From SIG78 sp045635745 (GTDB lineage: Bacteria > Verrucomicrobiota > Lentisphaeria > Victivallales > Victivallaceae): DNA of 64,000 nt. The position numbers and the translations under genes were made by a program. The notes below the pieces were generated by a model. That model did not search any database. It saw nothing but the letters and a program-made list of their open reading frames with translations, and was not told the DNA's origin. The DNA is taken from the NCBI GenBank assembly GCA_045635745.1, contig JAZTWG010000011.1, positions 30,616 through 94,615 of the forward strand. The letters are read 5' to 3'. Within the stretch, counting starts at the first letter, position 1. Each line of letters begins with the position of its first letter. Below are positions 17,133 to 26,265 of this stretch, in pieces.

Positions 17133-18041
17133 TCAAATCAGCGTTAAAACAGCTCTTTCCAACAGATGATCCGGATCAAGTGCCCGCTTGGCACGGCGCA
17201 AACCTTCCACATTCAAATCCTGTTCGCGGTTCATGAATGCAAAGTTTTCAGCCAGCAGCTGTTCTACCAGCACGGCAGTAAGCTTGGCGCCGGCTCCAGT
17301 GAAAGTGTGATCGGCTTTTTCAAAATGTATATCCGCTATCTGGTCACTCAATGGCGAGTAAATGGAAAATCCGGCAAGAGAATCCTGCACATACAGCAAA
17401 ACCCCGTTCAATCCGCAGCAAGGATCATTCCACAAAAGTTCCAGCCGCTGCAAGGAAAGTTTTTCTTCCTGTCCGGAATTGCTTTCCCAGATATCACGGC
17501 TCAATTTTTCAGCCAGAGCAAGTACTTGGCCGATATGACTTTTCTGCATCTTTTCAACCCGAAATATATTCTCATAGCAGCGCTCAAACTGTCGGATCTG
17601 ATTGTGACGCTTACGCAGTTTACTGCCGCTGAAACTTGCCAGGTGCCGGAGATCGTATATATAGTCGGCTTCACCGGGATCAACTTCCAGTGTAAAAAAA
17701 TCTGCCGCAACCGGAAAATTCTGGAAATAATCTGCCGGAACATCGCCGCAAACACTCCCGCCGCCGCAAAAGTCATCGAACCACTTGCAAACGTTGAACA
17801 GAGTTTCCGGATCAACTGCCCTGCCCGCAGGAAAGAAAATGTACTTTTCTTTGAACGAAGCCACCCACAAACACTCACTTATTACTGCAGCATGCCAATC
17901 ATATACCGGCATATAAAGCATCAGATTGGCCCACGAGCGCTCGCAGCTGCTGCTTGGGAATCCGTCTGAAAACTGCCGGTAAATATCATAAAAATCCGGT
18001 TCAAGGTGCTTGAATCGACTCTTCAACATCATTTGATCCAT
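17133..18041 (-). CDS. DUF2156 (phosphatidylglycerol lysyltransferase-like GNAT) domain protein
   Basis: 302 aa. The segment 'DYIYDLRHLASFSGSKLRKRHNQIRQFERCY' is the signature of DUF2156 proteins, which share the tandem GNAT fold of MprF and FemABX-type aminoacyl transferases. A second GNAT-like region runs from about 200 to the end. There are no membrane segments, unlike MprF, so this is a soluble stand-alone form. Some homologues modify lipids or peptides with amino acids; the acceptor here is unknown. It is a single gene transcribed away from RNase P RNA. Confidence 0.75.
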   Translation of the reverse strand: MDQMMLKSRFKHLEPDFYDIYRQFSDGFPSSSCERSWANLMLYMPVYDWHAAVISECLWVASFKEKYIFFPAGRAVDPETLFNVCKWFDDFCGGGSVCGDVPADYFQNFPVAADFFTLEVDPGEADYIYDLRHLASFSGSKLRKRHNQIRQFERCYENIFRVEKMQKSHIGQVLALAEKLSRDIWESNSGQEEKLSLQRLELLWNDPCCGLNGVLLYVQDSLAGFSIYSPLSDQIADIHFEKADHTFTGAGAKLTAVLVEQLLAENFAFMNREQDLNVEGLRRAKRALDPDHLLERAVLTLI

Positions 18042-18157
18042 TCATACAAAACAAATATTTTTTTTACTATAAATGCTCTTCAGACAAAATGCCACATCTT
18101 CATAGTCATAAACACCGGAAAAAGAGCAAAAAAATGTAAAAAAAATTTGCTGTTAAC

Positions 18158-18185
18158 TTGATAAGTAGCGCTTTTATGTTATATT
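18158..18185 (+). promoter_or_regulatory. Promoter of rnpB
   Basis: TTGATA (18158-18163), a 16-nt spacer and TATATT (18180-18185), 9 bp before the expected 5' end of the RNA at 18194. Confidence 0.6.
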
Positions 18186-18193
18186 TATTTAAT

Positions 18194-18574
18194 GGCAGCA
18201 GTTGACAGGTAATCGCTCCCGGTTTACCGGGGGAGGAAAGTCCGGACTGCACAGAGCGGGAAGTCCTTTTCAGCGGGAAGATTTTTCTGAACGTGAAAGA
18301 AGGGTACTGCGGACCATAAGCCGCAGGAAGGAAAGTGCAACAGAAAAAAAACCGCCGGAATCCGTTCCGGTAAGGGTGAAAAGGCGGGGTAAGAGCCCGC
18401 CGGGTGATCAGCGAAAGCGTCATCGCACAGGCAAACCCCTTCCGCAGCAAGACCAAATAGGGAACGAGCTGTTGCTCGCAGCGTTAACAGTTCCGGGTTC
18501 TGGTCGCATAGACAGATGATTGCCGCCGAATCTTCGGATTTCGGAACAGAATCCGGCTTATCTCAATTGCTGCC
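18194..18574 (+). ncRNA. rnpB: RNase P RNA (bacterial type A)
   Basis: About 381 nt. The 5' GGCAGCAGTTGA pairs with the 3' TCAATTGCTGCC to close stem P1. The conserved core is plain: GAGGAAAGTCCGGAC, the GGGTAAGAGCCCGCCGGGTGA region, AGGCAAACCCC, GCAAGACCAAATAGGG and the 3' CAGAATCCGGCTTATC. This is the ribozyme that removes tRNA 5' leaders. It is transcribed toward the metallophosphatase gene. Confidence 0.97.
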
Positions 18575-18608
18575 TGCTGTAACAATTTTATCAGGATTTG
18601 AATTTTTT

Positions 18609-19418
18609 ATGAGTAAATTGGCGCTTTTAAGTGACATTCATGCCAACGCCGATGCCTTGAATCAGGTTTTGGCATACTGTGAATCTCTCGGGGTGGATAA
18701 ATATGCCTGCCTGGGAGATATTGTGGGGTATAACTCCGAGCCGCAGCTTTGTCTGCGCATGATAAATGCCCTCAACCCCATTGCCCGGGTGCGGGGCAAT
18801 CATGACGATTATACGGCCATGAATGACGATGAAATGGAAGGTTTCAACCCCAATGCCAAGCGCGCGATCTTCTGGACCCGCAACCAGCTTACCGAAGATG
18901 AACGGCGCTGGGTGGGCGATGCGCCATTGCGCGTTTCGATCCCCGGTATGCCGGTAACGCTGGTGCACGCCACGCTGGATTCACCGAACACCTGGGGGTA
19001 TGTGTTCGATGTTTACCATGCGATCGATAATTTCTCATACCAGCTTACCCAGCTTTGTTTCTGCGGTCACTCGCATGTGCCGGTGGCTTTCTGCAAAAAA
19101 CCGTTTGCCTCCGGTCCGCTGCGCGGAGTGGAAGAGTTGCGCGACTGGGTGATGGTCAATAACGCCATGCCCAATAACTTTGATGTGATCGATACATTTT
19201 CTGTGCGTATTGAGCCTGGGTGCAAATATCTGTTCAATGTCGGCAGTATCGGCCAGCCCCGCAACCACGACCCGCGGGCATCATTTGCAGTCTTCGACGA
19301 TGCCGCGCGAACCGTTACCCGTTACGCGCTGCCCTACGATATAGCCAGCGCCCAGACCAAGGTACTCGAAGCCGGTCTGCCGGAAAGACTTGCCAATCGT
19401 CTGGCAATCGGAGAATAA
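18609..19418 (+). CDS. Calcineurin-like metallophosphoesterase
   Basis: 269 aa from the ATG at 18609; an upstream in-frame ATG lies inside rnpB and is rejected. The binuclear-metal motifs appear in order: SDIHAN (residues 8-13), GDIVGY, GNHDD and GHSH. This is the YfcE/MJ0936-like or serine/threonine phosphatase-like branch acting on phosphodiesters or phosphoproteins in the cytoplasm. It begins a three-gene unit with the glycosyltransferase (12 bp gap) and an exported protein. Confidence 0.88.
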   Translation: MSKLALLSDIHANADALNQVLAYCESLGVDKYACLGDIVGYNSEPQLCLRMINALNPIARVRGNHDDYTAMNDDEMEGFNPNAKRAIFWTRNQLTEDERRWVGDAPLRVSIPGMPVTLVHATLDSPNTWGYVFDVYHAIDNFSYQLTQLCFCGHSHVPVAFCKKPFASGPLRGVEELRDWVMVNNAMPNNFDVIDTFSVRIEPGCKYLFNVGSIGQPRNHDPRASFAVFDDAARTVTRYALPYDIASAQTKVLEAGLPERLANRLAIGE

Positions 19419-19430
19419 GCGATCTGGATT

Positions 19431-20522
19431 ATGAAAGTTGCCAAAAGAAAATCCGTTGGCGATAAAAAAATACCGGCCAATGTAAAACGCATATTGATCG
19501 TCAAGCCCAGCAGTCTGGGAGATATATTCCATGTATTTCCTGCCGTAGCAAGATTGCAGGAGCTTTTTCCCGAAGCTGAATTCGACTGGCTGGTGCATCC
19601 GGCTTTTGCCGAAGCGCTGGACTATGCTCCGGTAAAGGTGGCGCGCAAGATCATATTCCGCCGCCGCGAATTGGGGAAGATCACGACCATACTGCCGGCT
19701 ATGCTGGAACTTATCAGAGAGCTGCGCGAATATCCTTATGATTACATTTTTGACTTTCAGGGTTTGTTCCGGAGCGCATTTTTTGCCCGGGCTGCCCGGG
19801 GGCGTGTGGTGGGGTTTGCCCGGCCGCGCGAACCCATGGCCCGCTGGTTTTATCACTGTTGGAGCAAAGTGAATCTGCGATTGCATGCGGTGCGGCGCAA
19901 TCAGCTGCTGGTGGAGCGTTTTTTCCAGACCGGGACCATGCGTACCGGCTGCAAAGTGTCATCCCAGCAGGAAAATGCCGGAACTTTGAATGCAAAACTG
20001 GCGCGTTTGGGGATCAAGAGCGATGATATACTCGTAGGGATCTCCCCCGGCGCCCGTTGGGAGAGCAAGATGTTTCCGCCGGAGCTTTTTGCCCGGGTGA
20101 TAAAATTGACTTCAGAAATGTATCCGCAACTGCGTTTTGTGGTCATGGGTGCGCCCGCAGACCAGAAAGTTGCCGAAAACATCCGGCAGTTGAGCAATTC
20201 AGACAATGTGGTTTCCATTGCCGGAGCCACGGGGTTGGGTGAACTGGTTGAACTTATATCGCGCTGTAAAGTACTGCTGGCCAATGACAGCGGTCCGGTG
20301 CATATCGCAGCTGCGGCAAACGTGCCGGTGGTCTGCTTTTACGGTCCGACCAACCCGAATCTGACCGGACCGTTCGGCGATATCCACACTATTTTCCAAC
20401 GCGGCGACCTCAAGTGCATCAAGTGTATGCGCCGTAAATGCAGCAGGATCGTTACCGAATGCCATAATATCGATGCAGCGGCAGTTGCCGCCGCCATCGG
20501 CAGAAAAATCCAGGAGGCTTGA
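19431..20522 (+). CDS. Glycosyltransferase family 9 (heptosyltransferase-like)
   Basis: 363 aa. The N-terminal ILIVKPSSLGDIFHVFPAV is the GT9 signature, and the C-terminal LLANDSGPVHIAAAANVPVVCFYGPTNP is the nucleotide-sugar site. A CIKCMRRKC cluster near the end recalls the C-terminal Cys motif of WaaF-type enzymes. It probably adds heptose or a related sugar to the lipopolysaccharide core at the inner membrane, which fits an organism that also carries KdsD (22132-23109). It sits between the phosphoesterase and an exported protein, 3 bp from the latter. Confidence 0.88.
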   Translation: MKVAKRKSVGDKKIPANVKRILIVKPSSLGDIFHVFPAVARLQELFPEAEFDWLVHPAFAEALDYAPVKVARKIIFRRRELGKITTILPAMLELIRELREYPYDYIFDFQGLFRSAFFARAARGRVVGFARPREPMARWFYHCWSKVNLRLHAVRRNQLLVERFFQTGTMRTGCKVSSQQENAGTLNAKLARLGIKSDDILVGISPGARWESKMFPPELFARVIKLTSEMYPQLRFVVMGAPADQKVAENIRQLSNSDNVVSIAGATGLGELVELISRCKVLLANDSGPVHIAAAANVPVVCFYGPTNPNLTGPFGDIHTIFQRGDLKCIKCMRRKCSRIVTECHNIDAAAVAAAIGRKIQEA

Positions 20523-20525
20523 TTC

Positions 20526-21458
20526 ATGCGTAAAATCGTTGTATTGCTAACCGGTTTATTCTTTGCCCTGACAAGTTTTGCCGATGTGGTAATGCACATG
20601 TATCTGCCGCGTACACGCTACATGCTCTACGAACCGGTGATGGCGGGGATGGTTTTACGCAACACATCCGGTCAGGTGCTGGTGTTCGGTACCGAAGCTG
20701 AATTCCAAGGTCATCTGGAACTCGAATTTTTTGACATGCACGACCGTCCGGTCAAAGGCTCCGGGGTAAAAATTGATTTGCGCGGTTTGATTCTCCGGCC
20801 GGGAGTGGATCACAGAATACGGGTCGATTTGACCCGCTGGCTGGATCTCCGGCGGGTGGGCAGTTTCCGCTTGCGGGCCTACATATCACACCCGATGCTG
20901 AAGCATGAATACGCCAGCAACCGCTGTTCGCTGGATATTTCCCAGGGGCAGGTTTTCTGGAGCCGCAATTTCGGAGTACCCGATCTGCAGGCAGCAAAAC
21001 TGGGCAACGATGCAAAAATACGTAAGTACAGTATCCGCAGTCTGCAGGATAAAAATGATATACACCTGTATCTGCAGGTCGAAGATAAAGAAAAAATTTA
21101 TGTTATCAAACACCTTGGCATATTGCTGGGGCGTGAGCGGCCGACTTGCGAACTCGATGAGATCAATCAGCTGCACATACTCTTTCCGGTTTCGCAGAAG
21201 ATGTTTCAGTACACCATATATGACTGGAACGGTCAGCCGCAGAAACAATCCTTTTACCGCATGACAAAAACAGCACCGGTACTCTCCCGTTCATCAAATA
21301 CCGGCGAAGTAAAAGTGCTGGGCGGCGAAGTGGTTCAGCCCGGGGTGGAATATTCGCCGCAAAAACTGCTGCCCAACACGCCGGTACAAGTTAATGATCC
21401 GCTGGATACCATGATCGGCAAACCGGGCAAGAACGCTTCAAGCAAAAACACAAAATAG
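20526..21458 (+). CDS. Exported protein of unknown function
   Basis: 310 aa with a clear signal peptide (MRKIVVLLTGLFFALTSFA, cleaved near residue 19) and no further membrane segment. The mature part begins 'DVVMHMYLPRTRYMLYEPVMAGMVLRNTSGQVLVF', a beta-sandwich-like pattern similar to Ig-like or DUF4139-type exported domains. I cannot assign a family. The C-terminal 60 residues are low in hydrophobics and end in a Lys/Asn/Ser tail. A strong AGGAGG overlaps the end of the GT9 gene, so the pair is co-expressed and the protein may belong to envelope assembly. Confidence 0.75.
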   Translation: MRKIVVLLTGLFFALTSFADVVMHMYLPRTRYMLYEPVMAGMVLRNTSGQVLVFGTEAEFQGHLELEFFDMHDRPVKGSGVKIDLRGLILRPGVDHRIRVDLTRWLDLRRVGSFRLRAYISHPMLKHEYASNRCSLDISQGQVFWSRNFGVPDLQAAKLGNDAKIRKYSIRSLQDKNDIHLYLQVEDKEKIYVIKHLGILLGRERPTCELDEINQLHILFPVSQKMFQYTIYDWNGQPQKQSFYRMTKTAPVLSRSSNTGEVKVLGGEVVQPGVEYSPQKLLPNTPVQVNDPLDTMIGKPGKNASSKNTK

Positions 21459-21740
21459 CCTTTTTTGCCGCAATATATGCCTCCTTATATGAACTGCTGA
21501 ATATATTACAGTCCACGCGGCACAGCAGCGAAGCCGACCGGAGTTGAGCCAATCCCCGGTGTTTGAGGATAAATTTGCATCGTTTTAAGGTGTGGCAGCC
21601 CCCCCCCACTCTGAATTGAAATTGTCAAGATGCCAAACGCCACATAAAATATATACCCGGCACAGGAGATTCTTCATCCATCCCGCACCGGGTCTTATTC
21701 CAGCGTTTCCGCCGGGGAAATTACCATTTAAAGGCTATTT

Positions 21741-22106
21741 TCAGTTGTTATGCGGCACCCAGCGGGAATCCCACACCCATTCGTTGAAGTCATGACACGA
21801 GGTGTAGATGGAGTCAGACATAAATCCGAAACTGGCAATATCAGCCACTCCTGCAAATGCCCGGATAACAGTAAATCCGGCTCCCTGACAGGCACCGACC
21901 ACCACTCCCAGCACCGGCAGCTGACTGTTGTGATAAATCAGACACCGGGGCACTTCCAACCAGCAGGTTGCCACATTGACCAGACCGCGGCCCATATTGC
22001 AGAGATTATCGGTCCAGTCCTTATCTTGAGAATCTTGTGCTGATACATTCAATGTCATAATCGCGGCAGCACAAACTATCGCCAGTTTTTTCCAAAAAGA
22101 ATTCAT
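21741..22106 (-). CDS. TIGR04073-like exosortase-system-associated protein
   Basis: 121 aa from the second of two adjacent ATGs (22106), which is better spaced (7 nt) from AAAAGG. The signal peptide is MNSFWKKLAIVCAAAIMTLNVSAQ. The mature region 'NMGRGLVNVATCWLEVPRCL' followed by a hydrophobic 'GVVVGACQGAGFTVIRAFAGVADIASFGF' matches the TIGR04073 family, found in genomes with exosortase/PEP-CTERM sorting. I see no exosortase or PEP-CTERM protein in the window. It follows KdsD by 25 bp and is the last gene of the leftward run. Confidence 0.75.
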   Translation of the reverse strand: MNSFWKKLAIVCAAAIMTLNVSAQDSQDKDWTDNLCNMGRGLVNVATCWLEVPRCLIYHNSQLPVLGVVVGACQGAGFTVIRAFAGVADIASFGFMSDSIYTSCHDFNEWVWDSRWVPHNN

Positions 22107-22131
22107 CATATAACCTTTTTCACTAATATCA

Positions 22132-23109
22132 TTACATAAGTTTGAGTCCGGGCAAATCCTGCACATCGATCAAACCGACCACTTTACGATCGCCATCGAC
22201 CACAATAATATCGCTGATCTTGTGTTTTTCGACTACGCGCACTACTTCCACTGCCAATGCTTCGCTATCCACAGCAATGGGGTTGGCGGTCATTACGTCG
22301 GCCATCTTGCGGGTCAGCACATTGATATCTTTTTCGGCTGCGCGCCGGAAATCGCCATCGGTAAACACCCCCAGCAAACGGCCATTGTCATCAGTAACGA
22401 TTGCAGAACCGCACCGGGCATGTCCCATCTTGCAGAGCGCATCGCGCACCGCCGTATCCGGCGATACCAGCGCAAAGCGGTCGCCGGAACGCATGATATC
22501 TTTTACATGCATAGTGACCATCCGCCCGATGGCGCCGCCGGGATGAAATCTGCCGTAATCTTCTTTGGTAAATCCGCGTTCCTGCAGCATGACCATTGCC
22601 CACGCATCGCCCAGCGCCAGCAGCGCAGTAGTAGTTGATGTGGGCGCCAGATTGAACGGGCACGCTTCTCGTTCGACCTTCATGGGTACCACCAGATCGC
22701 TGAGTTTGCCCAGCCGGCAATCAGCACTGCCGCAAATCGATACCAGCTCCACGCCCAGACGCTTGGCGGGGGTGATCATCCGGATCAATTCATCGGTTTC
22801 GCCGCTGTAACTTATGGCAATAAGCAAATCATCCTTGCGCATGATCCCCAAATCGCCGTGCAGAGCTTCCACCGGGTGCATAAAAACCGCTGTTGAGCCA
22901 ATACTTGAAAGGGTTGCGGCAATCTTTTTACCGATATAGCCGCTTTTGCCGACCCCGGTTATCACCAGTTTGCCGCCGCGATCCAGCGCTTTTTCGGAGC
23001 GTTTTACCAATTCGATAAACTCGCTGCCGAGCTGCCGGTCAACGGCCTGCAACGCTTCCAGCTCTATTTCGAATACGCGGTGCGCGGTTTTCAATATTTC
23101 CTGACTCAT
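22132..23109 (-). CDS. kdsD: Arabinose-5-phosphate isomerase (KdsD/KpsF/GutQ family)
   Basis: 325 aa from the ATG at 23109, chosen because GGAG lies 6 nt upstream; a TTG at 23121 is open but lacks a site. The N-terminal SIS domain contains 'ITGVGKSGYIGKKIAATLSSIGSTAVFMHPVEALHGDLG' and 'AISYSGETDELIRM', and two CBS domains follow (from about 200: VKDIMRSGD and MADVMTANPIAVD). It converts ribulose-5-phosphate to arabinose-5-phosphate, the first step to Kdo for lipopolysaccharide. It lies directly behind HisG (24 bp gap), a housekeeping mix with no obvious pathway link. Confidence 0.92.
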   Translation of the reverse strand: MSQEILKTAHRVFEIELEALQAVDRQLGSEFIELVKRSEKALDRGGKLVITGVGKSGYIGKKIAATLSSIGSTAVFMHPVEALHGDLGIMRKDDLLIAISYSGETDELIRMITPAKRLGVELVSICGSADCRLGKLSDLVVPMKVEREACPFNLAPTSTTTALLALGDAWAMVMLQERGFTKEDYGRFHPGGAIGRMVTMHVKDIMRSGDRFALVSPDTAVRDALCKMGHARCGSAIVTDDNGRLLGVFTDGDFRRAAEKDINVLTRKMADVMTANPIAVDSEALAVEVVRVVEKHKISDIIVVDGDRKVVGLIDVQDLPGLKLM

Positions 23110-23133
23110 TTCTGGCTCCAATCACTATCTTTA

Positions 23134-23982
23134 TCAAATCCGGCAGGAATTCAGTGCAGTAACAAATATCCCCTGAGCACCCTTTTCCTGCAGTTCATCC
23201 ATTATCACATTGACCTTGCCGCTTTTGATCATGGCCTTGACCGCCACCCAGTCAGGATTACTCAATGGTGAAATCGTCGGAGATTCGATTCCGGGAGTGA
23301 TCTTGCAGCACTCTTCGAGCATATTGCGCGGCACATTGTATTCGATCAAAACATAATCACGGGCAACCAGCACGCCGCGCAGACGCGCCAGAATCCTTCT
23401 GACTTCAGGTTGTTCAATGATCTTTTCGTCGCATCCGATAACGATCGCTTCAGACTGCATGACCACATCGCCCACAACTTTCAAACCGGCTTCCACCAGA
23501 GTTCTGCCGGATTCAACTACGTCGGCAATGGCATCAGCCACGCCGAGTTTTACCGAAATTTCCACCGCTCCATCCAAACGCACGATCTGGGTATCAAAAC
23601 CGCGTTTCGCCATATCGGCACGCACAATTTCAGGATAGCTTGTGGCTATACGCAGACCATTGAACTTATCGGGGGTAAGATCCGACTCTTTGGGCACCGC
23701 GTAGCAGAAACGGCTCTTGCCGAAATTCAACGGCAGCAGCTCCGCTACTTCCATACGGCTGTCGGCCGTCAGATCCCGGCCGGTGATGCCCAGATCGATG
23801 ATGCCGCGCCCCACATAAGTGGCGATATCGCGGGGACGCAAAAAGACGAAATCAATACCGTTTTCGCTGTCGCTTACGATCAGCTCGCGGCTGTAACGGG
23901 TGCATTTATAGCCGGCAGCTTTCAGCAGCTGCACCGCGCCTTCCGAAAGGGCGCCTTTGTTGGGGATGGCAAATTGAAGCAT
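23134..23982 (-). CDS. hisG: ATP phosphoribosyltransferase, long form
   Basis: 282 aa. It begins MLQFAIPNKGALSEGAVQLLKAAGY and shows DFVFLRPRDIATYVGRGIIDLGITGRDL, the signatures of HisG. The C-terminal ~70 residues are the ACT-like regulatory domain of the long form, which is inhibited by histidine and needs no HisZ. It catalyses the first step of histidine synthesis, joining ATP and PRPP. AGGA sits 8 nt before the ATG. HisE, the next pathway enzyme, is encoded 27 bp upstream; the rest of the pathway is not in the window. Confidence 0.95.
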   Translation of the reverse strand: MLQFAIPNKGALSEGAVQLLKAAGYKCTRYSRELIVSDSENGIDFVFLRPRDIATYVGRGIIDLGITGRDLTADSRMEVAELLPLNFGKSRFCYAVPKESDLTPDKFNGLRIATSYPEIVRADMAKRGFDTQIVRLDGAVEISVKLGVADAIADVVESGRTLVEAGLKVVGDVVMQSEAIVIGCDEKIIEQPEVRRILARLRGVLVARDYVLIEYNVPRNMLEECCKITPGIESPTISPLSNPDWVAVKAMIKSGKVNVIMDELQEKGAQGIFVTALNSCRI

Positions 23983-24009
23983 TTTTATTTTCCTGAATTT
24001 GAATTGCGA

Positions 24010-24273
24010 TCAAAGGTATTTGTAAACATCTTCCAACTCAATATCGTTGGCGATCATCATTACCTGCAGATGATACAAAAGCTGCGAGATTTCTTCGGCA
24101 GTGCGCTCTTTGCCTTCATATTCGGCAGCGATCCACACTTCGGCAGCTTCTTCCACAATTTTTTTGCCCACAAAATGCTTGCCTTTGGCAAGTTCCCGCA
24201 CCGTACCGGATTCCTGATTGCCGGAAGCGGCTTTTGCCTTGAGTTCGGCAAAAAGTTCTTCAAATTTCTTCAT
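24010..24273 (-). CDS. hisE: Phosphoribosyl-ATP diphosphatase
   Basis: 87 aa, normal length for stand-alone HisE. The MazG-like helical motif 'GKKIVEEAAEVWIAAEYEGKERTAEEISQLLYHLQVMM' carries the EExxE/ExxD metal-binding residues. It hydrolyses phosphoribosyl-ATP to phosphoribosyl-AMP, directly after HisG. GGAG is placed 8 nt upstream. Confidence 0.93.
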   Translation of the reverse strand: MKKFEELFAELKAKAASGNQESGTVRELAKGKHFVGKKIVEEAAEVWIAAEYEGKERTAEEISQLLYHLQVMMIANDIELEDVYKYL

Positions 24274-24382
24274 ATAAATATCTCCATATCAGATTTATAA
24301 ATTTCAAGGACAAGGATTTTTATACCCGTATAAGGTAATATATCACGCAAGGAGCTTTAATTCAACTTTCCACAACAAAAAT

Positions 24383-25126
24383 TCATTCATTTTCAAGCTG
24401 TTTTGCCGCTATCAGATATGTACCGCGCAAAGTAAACTCTTTTTCCATCGGCACAAGCTCTTTTATTGCCTGACAGAAAAACTCCGCATCACCGCCGGAC
24501 GCCGCAAAAAAATTGACTCCCTGCCCGCGTGCTACCGTCATAAGCTCTTTTACCATGCCGATACATCCGCGGTCTATCCCCAGCGCCAGTGCCTGCAGAG
24601 TATTTTTTCCCGGGCCGTCAGCAGGCGGGTGATCCAGCGGCAGTTCCGGCAGCGCAGCGGTTCCGGTATTCAGCGCCTTACGCATAAGTTTGCGCCCCGG
24701 CATAATGGCACCGCCGGCAAAACGTCTATCCGCCAATACGATCTCCAGAGTTATGGCTGTGCCGAAGTCAAAATTTGCTGCCGGCAGCGCGTACTGCGCC
24801 AGCGCCACAGCGTTGGCAATACGGTCTGCTCCCAGAGTGGAAGTATCCACCGGCGAAAAATCCACTCCCGCGGCGGCAGCATTGCGGCAATCGACCCAAT
24901 TTATTTGAGTATACCGCCCCGCTTTGCTCAATATCTCCCGTGCTTGCGGCACCACGCATGCACACCACACACGGCAGTCAGCGTCCGCCGCCGGCAGCAA
25001 TGCTGTATTGAGCATCCACCCGGCAGTAGAAAGCGATTTTATTCCGGAAGTAAAATTGCCGCAGCAGTCGGCATACACCCACTGTGTATGTGTATTGCCG
25101 ATATTGAAAAGCAGAAAAGAATTCAT
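24383..25126 (-). CDS. coaX: Type III pantothenate kinase homologue with altered catalytic residues
   Basis: 247 aa, the usual CoaX length. Family landmarks are in place: FNIGNTHTQW (7-16), LGADRIANA (98-106) and DFGTAITLEI (120-129), then GGAIMPGRKLM. CoaX uses Asp at the start of the first motif (D-x-G-N) and in GTA-T-x-D. Here these are Asn8 and Glu128, while Asp101 of GADR is kept. CoaX phosphorylates pantothenate, the first step to coenzyme A, with loose ATP affinity. The substitutions could lower or abolish activity or reflect lineage drift. It sits 16 bp behind ManC at the end of the pilus-ATPase run. Confidence 0.8.
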   Translation of the reverse strand: MNSFLLFNIGNTHTQWVYADCCGNFTSGIKSLSTAGWMLNTALLPAADADCRVWCACVVPQAREILSKAGRYTQINWVDCRNAAAAGVDFSPVDTSTLGADRIANAVALAQYALPAANFDFGTAITLEIVLADRRFAGGAIMPGRKLMRKALNTGTAALPELPLDHPPADGPGKNTLQALALGIDRGCIGMVKELMTVARGQGVNFFAASGGDAEFFCQAIKELVPMEKEFTLRGTYLIAAKQLENE

Positions 25127-25142
25127 GACAAGATGCCGTATT

Positions 25143-26246
25143 TTATAAAAATTTCCGTAGAGCAGGATCCTGATCGAGCTTTTGCACCAGCTCTTTGACC
25201 CGTTGAGCAGATTTCTCGCTGCAGACCAGCGTTACATCGCCCTGATTGACGATGATGAGATCTTTGACATCGATCGCGGCCACCAGATGTTGTGCATCGC
25301 TTACCACGATACAGTTTTCCATATCCAATCCGGCAAAAGTACCACGGATCACATTATTATGCTCATCGGCACGGATCTGCGAACGCAGCGCGGTCCAACT
25401 GCCGATATCTGCCCATTTGAAATTGCACTCGGCAACCACCAGATAATCAAGTTTTTCAAACAATGCGTAATCTATGGAAATATCCGGTGCATGCAGGAAG
25501 TCATCGTGCAGAAATTCTGCCAGAAGCCGCGGATCGCTGATACGGCTTGCCGCACGGCTGATCGCCGCCAGCTCCGGAGAATATTCTGCAAGCAGCCGCT
25601 TGAAAATGCCATGCTGCCAGACAAATATGCCGCTGTTCCAGCGCCACACATCTTCTTTAAGCATTTCTTCAGCTTCGGCAGCAGAGGGCTTTTCCCGGAA
25701 TCCATCGCCGGTAAAAAATCTTACCGAACCATCGCCGTAATCCAACTGATTGCCGCAGCGTATATACCCGTAACCGGTACTGGCATATTCCGCCCTGCAG
25801 CCGATAAGCACCGGGGCTTCGCACGTTTTTGCCGTTTCCACCGCTTGCAGCAAGGTATTGCTCAATGCCGGAACACTTTCAATACTGTGGTCAGCAGGAG
25901 CAGCGATCACCACCGCATCATCTTTTACCCCCCGGTTTTCCAATACACCGCTTGCCAATGCCAGACACCCGCCGGTATCTCTCCCGACCGGTTCACCAAT
26001 GATATTTTCCGGCGGCAGCATCGGCAGCAAAGCCCGCATGGGCTCAACATAATCTATATTGGTTATGACCAGACAGTTTTCCGGGGTTGAAACCGCCAGC
26101 ATTCTGGCGGTGGTCTGTTCGATCAAAGTAAGATTGCCCAGCAGCCGCAACAGCTGTTTGGGGCAATTCTGCCGGCTCTGCGGCCAGAAACGCTCGCCCC
26201 TGCCGCCAGCCATAACCACGACATATGTATTGGTGCGGTCGCTCAT
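25143..26246 (-). CDS. manC: Mannose-1-phosphate guanylyltransferase
   Basis: 367 aa from the ATG at 26246. The nucleotidyltransferase signature AGGRGERFWPQSRQNCPKQLLRL is intact and the sugar-binding 'FREKPSAAEA' and 'WNSGIFVWQ' follow. There is no C-terminal phosphomannose isomerase domain, so it is the short, single-activity type. It makes GDP-mannose for polysaccharide or glycan synthesis. It is positioned 19 bp after the PilC gene, in one leftward transcript with the pilus motor genes. Confidence 0.88.
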   Translation of the reverse strand: MSDRTNTYVVVMAGGRGERFWPQSRQNCPKQLLRLLGNLTLIEQTTARMLAVSTPENCLVITNIDYVEPMRALLPMLPPENIIGEPVGRDTGGCLALASGVLENRGVKDDAVVIAAPADHSIESVPALSNTLLQAVETAKTCEAPVLIGCRAEYASTGYGYIRCGNQLDYGDGSVRFFTGDGFREKPSAAEAEEMLKEDVWRWNSGIFVWQHGIFKRLLAEYSPELAAISRAASRISDPRLLAEFLHDDFLHAPDISIDYALFEKLDYLVVAECNFKWADIGSWTALRSQIRADEHNNVIRGTFAGLDMENCIVVSDAQHLVAAIDVKDLIIVNQGDVTLVCSEKSAQRVKELVQKLDQDPALRKFL

Positions 26247-26265
26247 AACAACTCTTTTCCGGGTT

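Noticed and set aside
18516..18608. N-terminal extension of the metallophosphatase
   Set aside because: The extra 31 codons lie mostly within the 3' part of RNase P RNA; the ATG at 18609 begins directly with the SDIHAN domain.
21459..21740. Small gene or RNA between convergent genes
   Set aside because: Only short, unsupported frames and weak hairpins are visible (for example near CCCGGCAC/GCACCGGG); no promoter of the local type is present.
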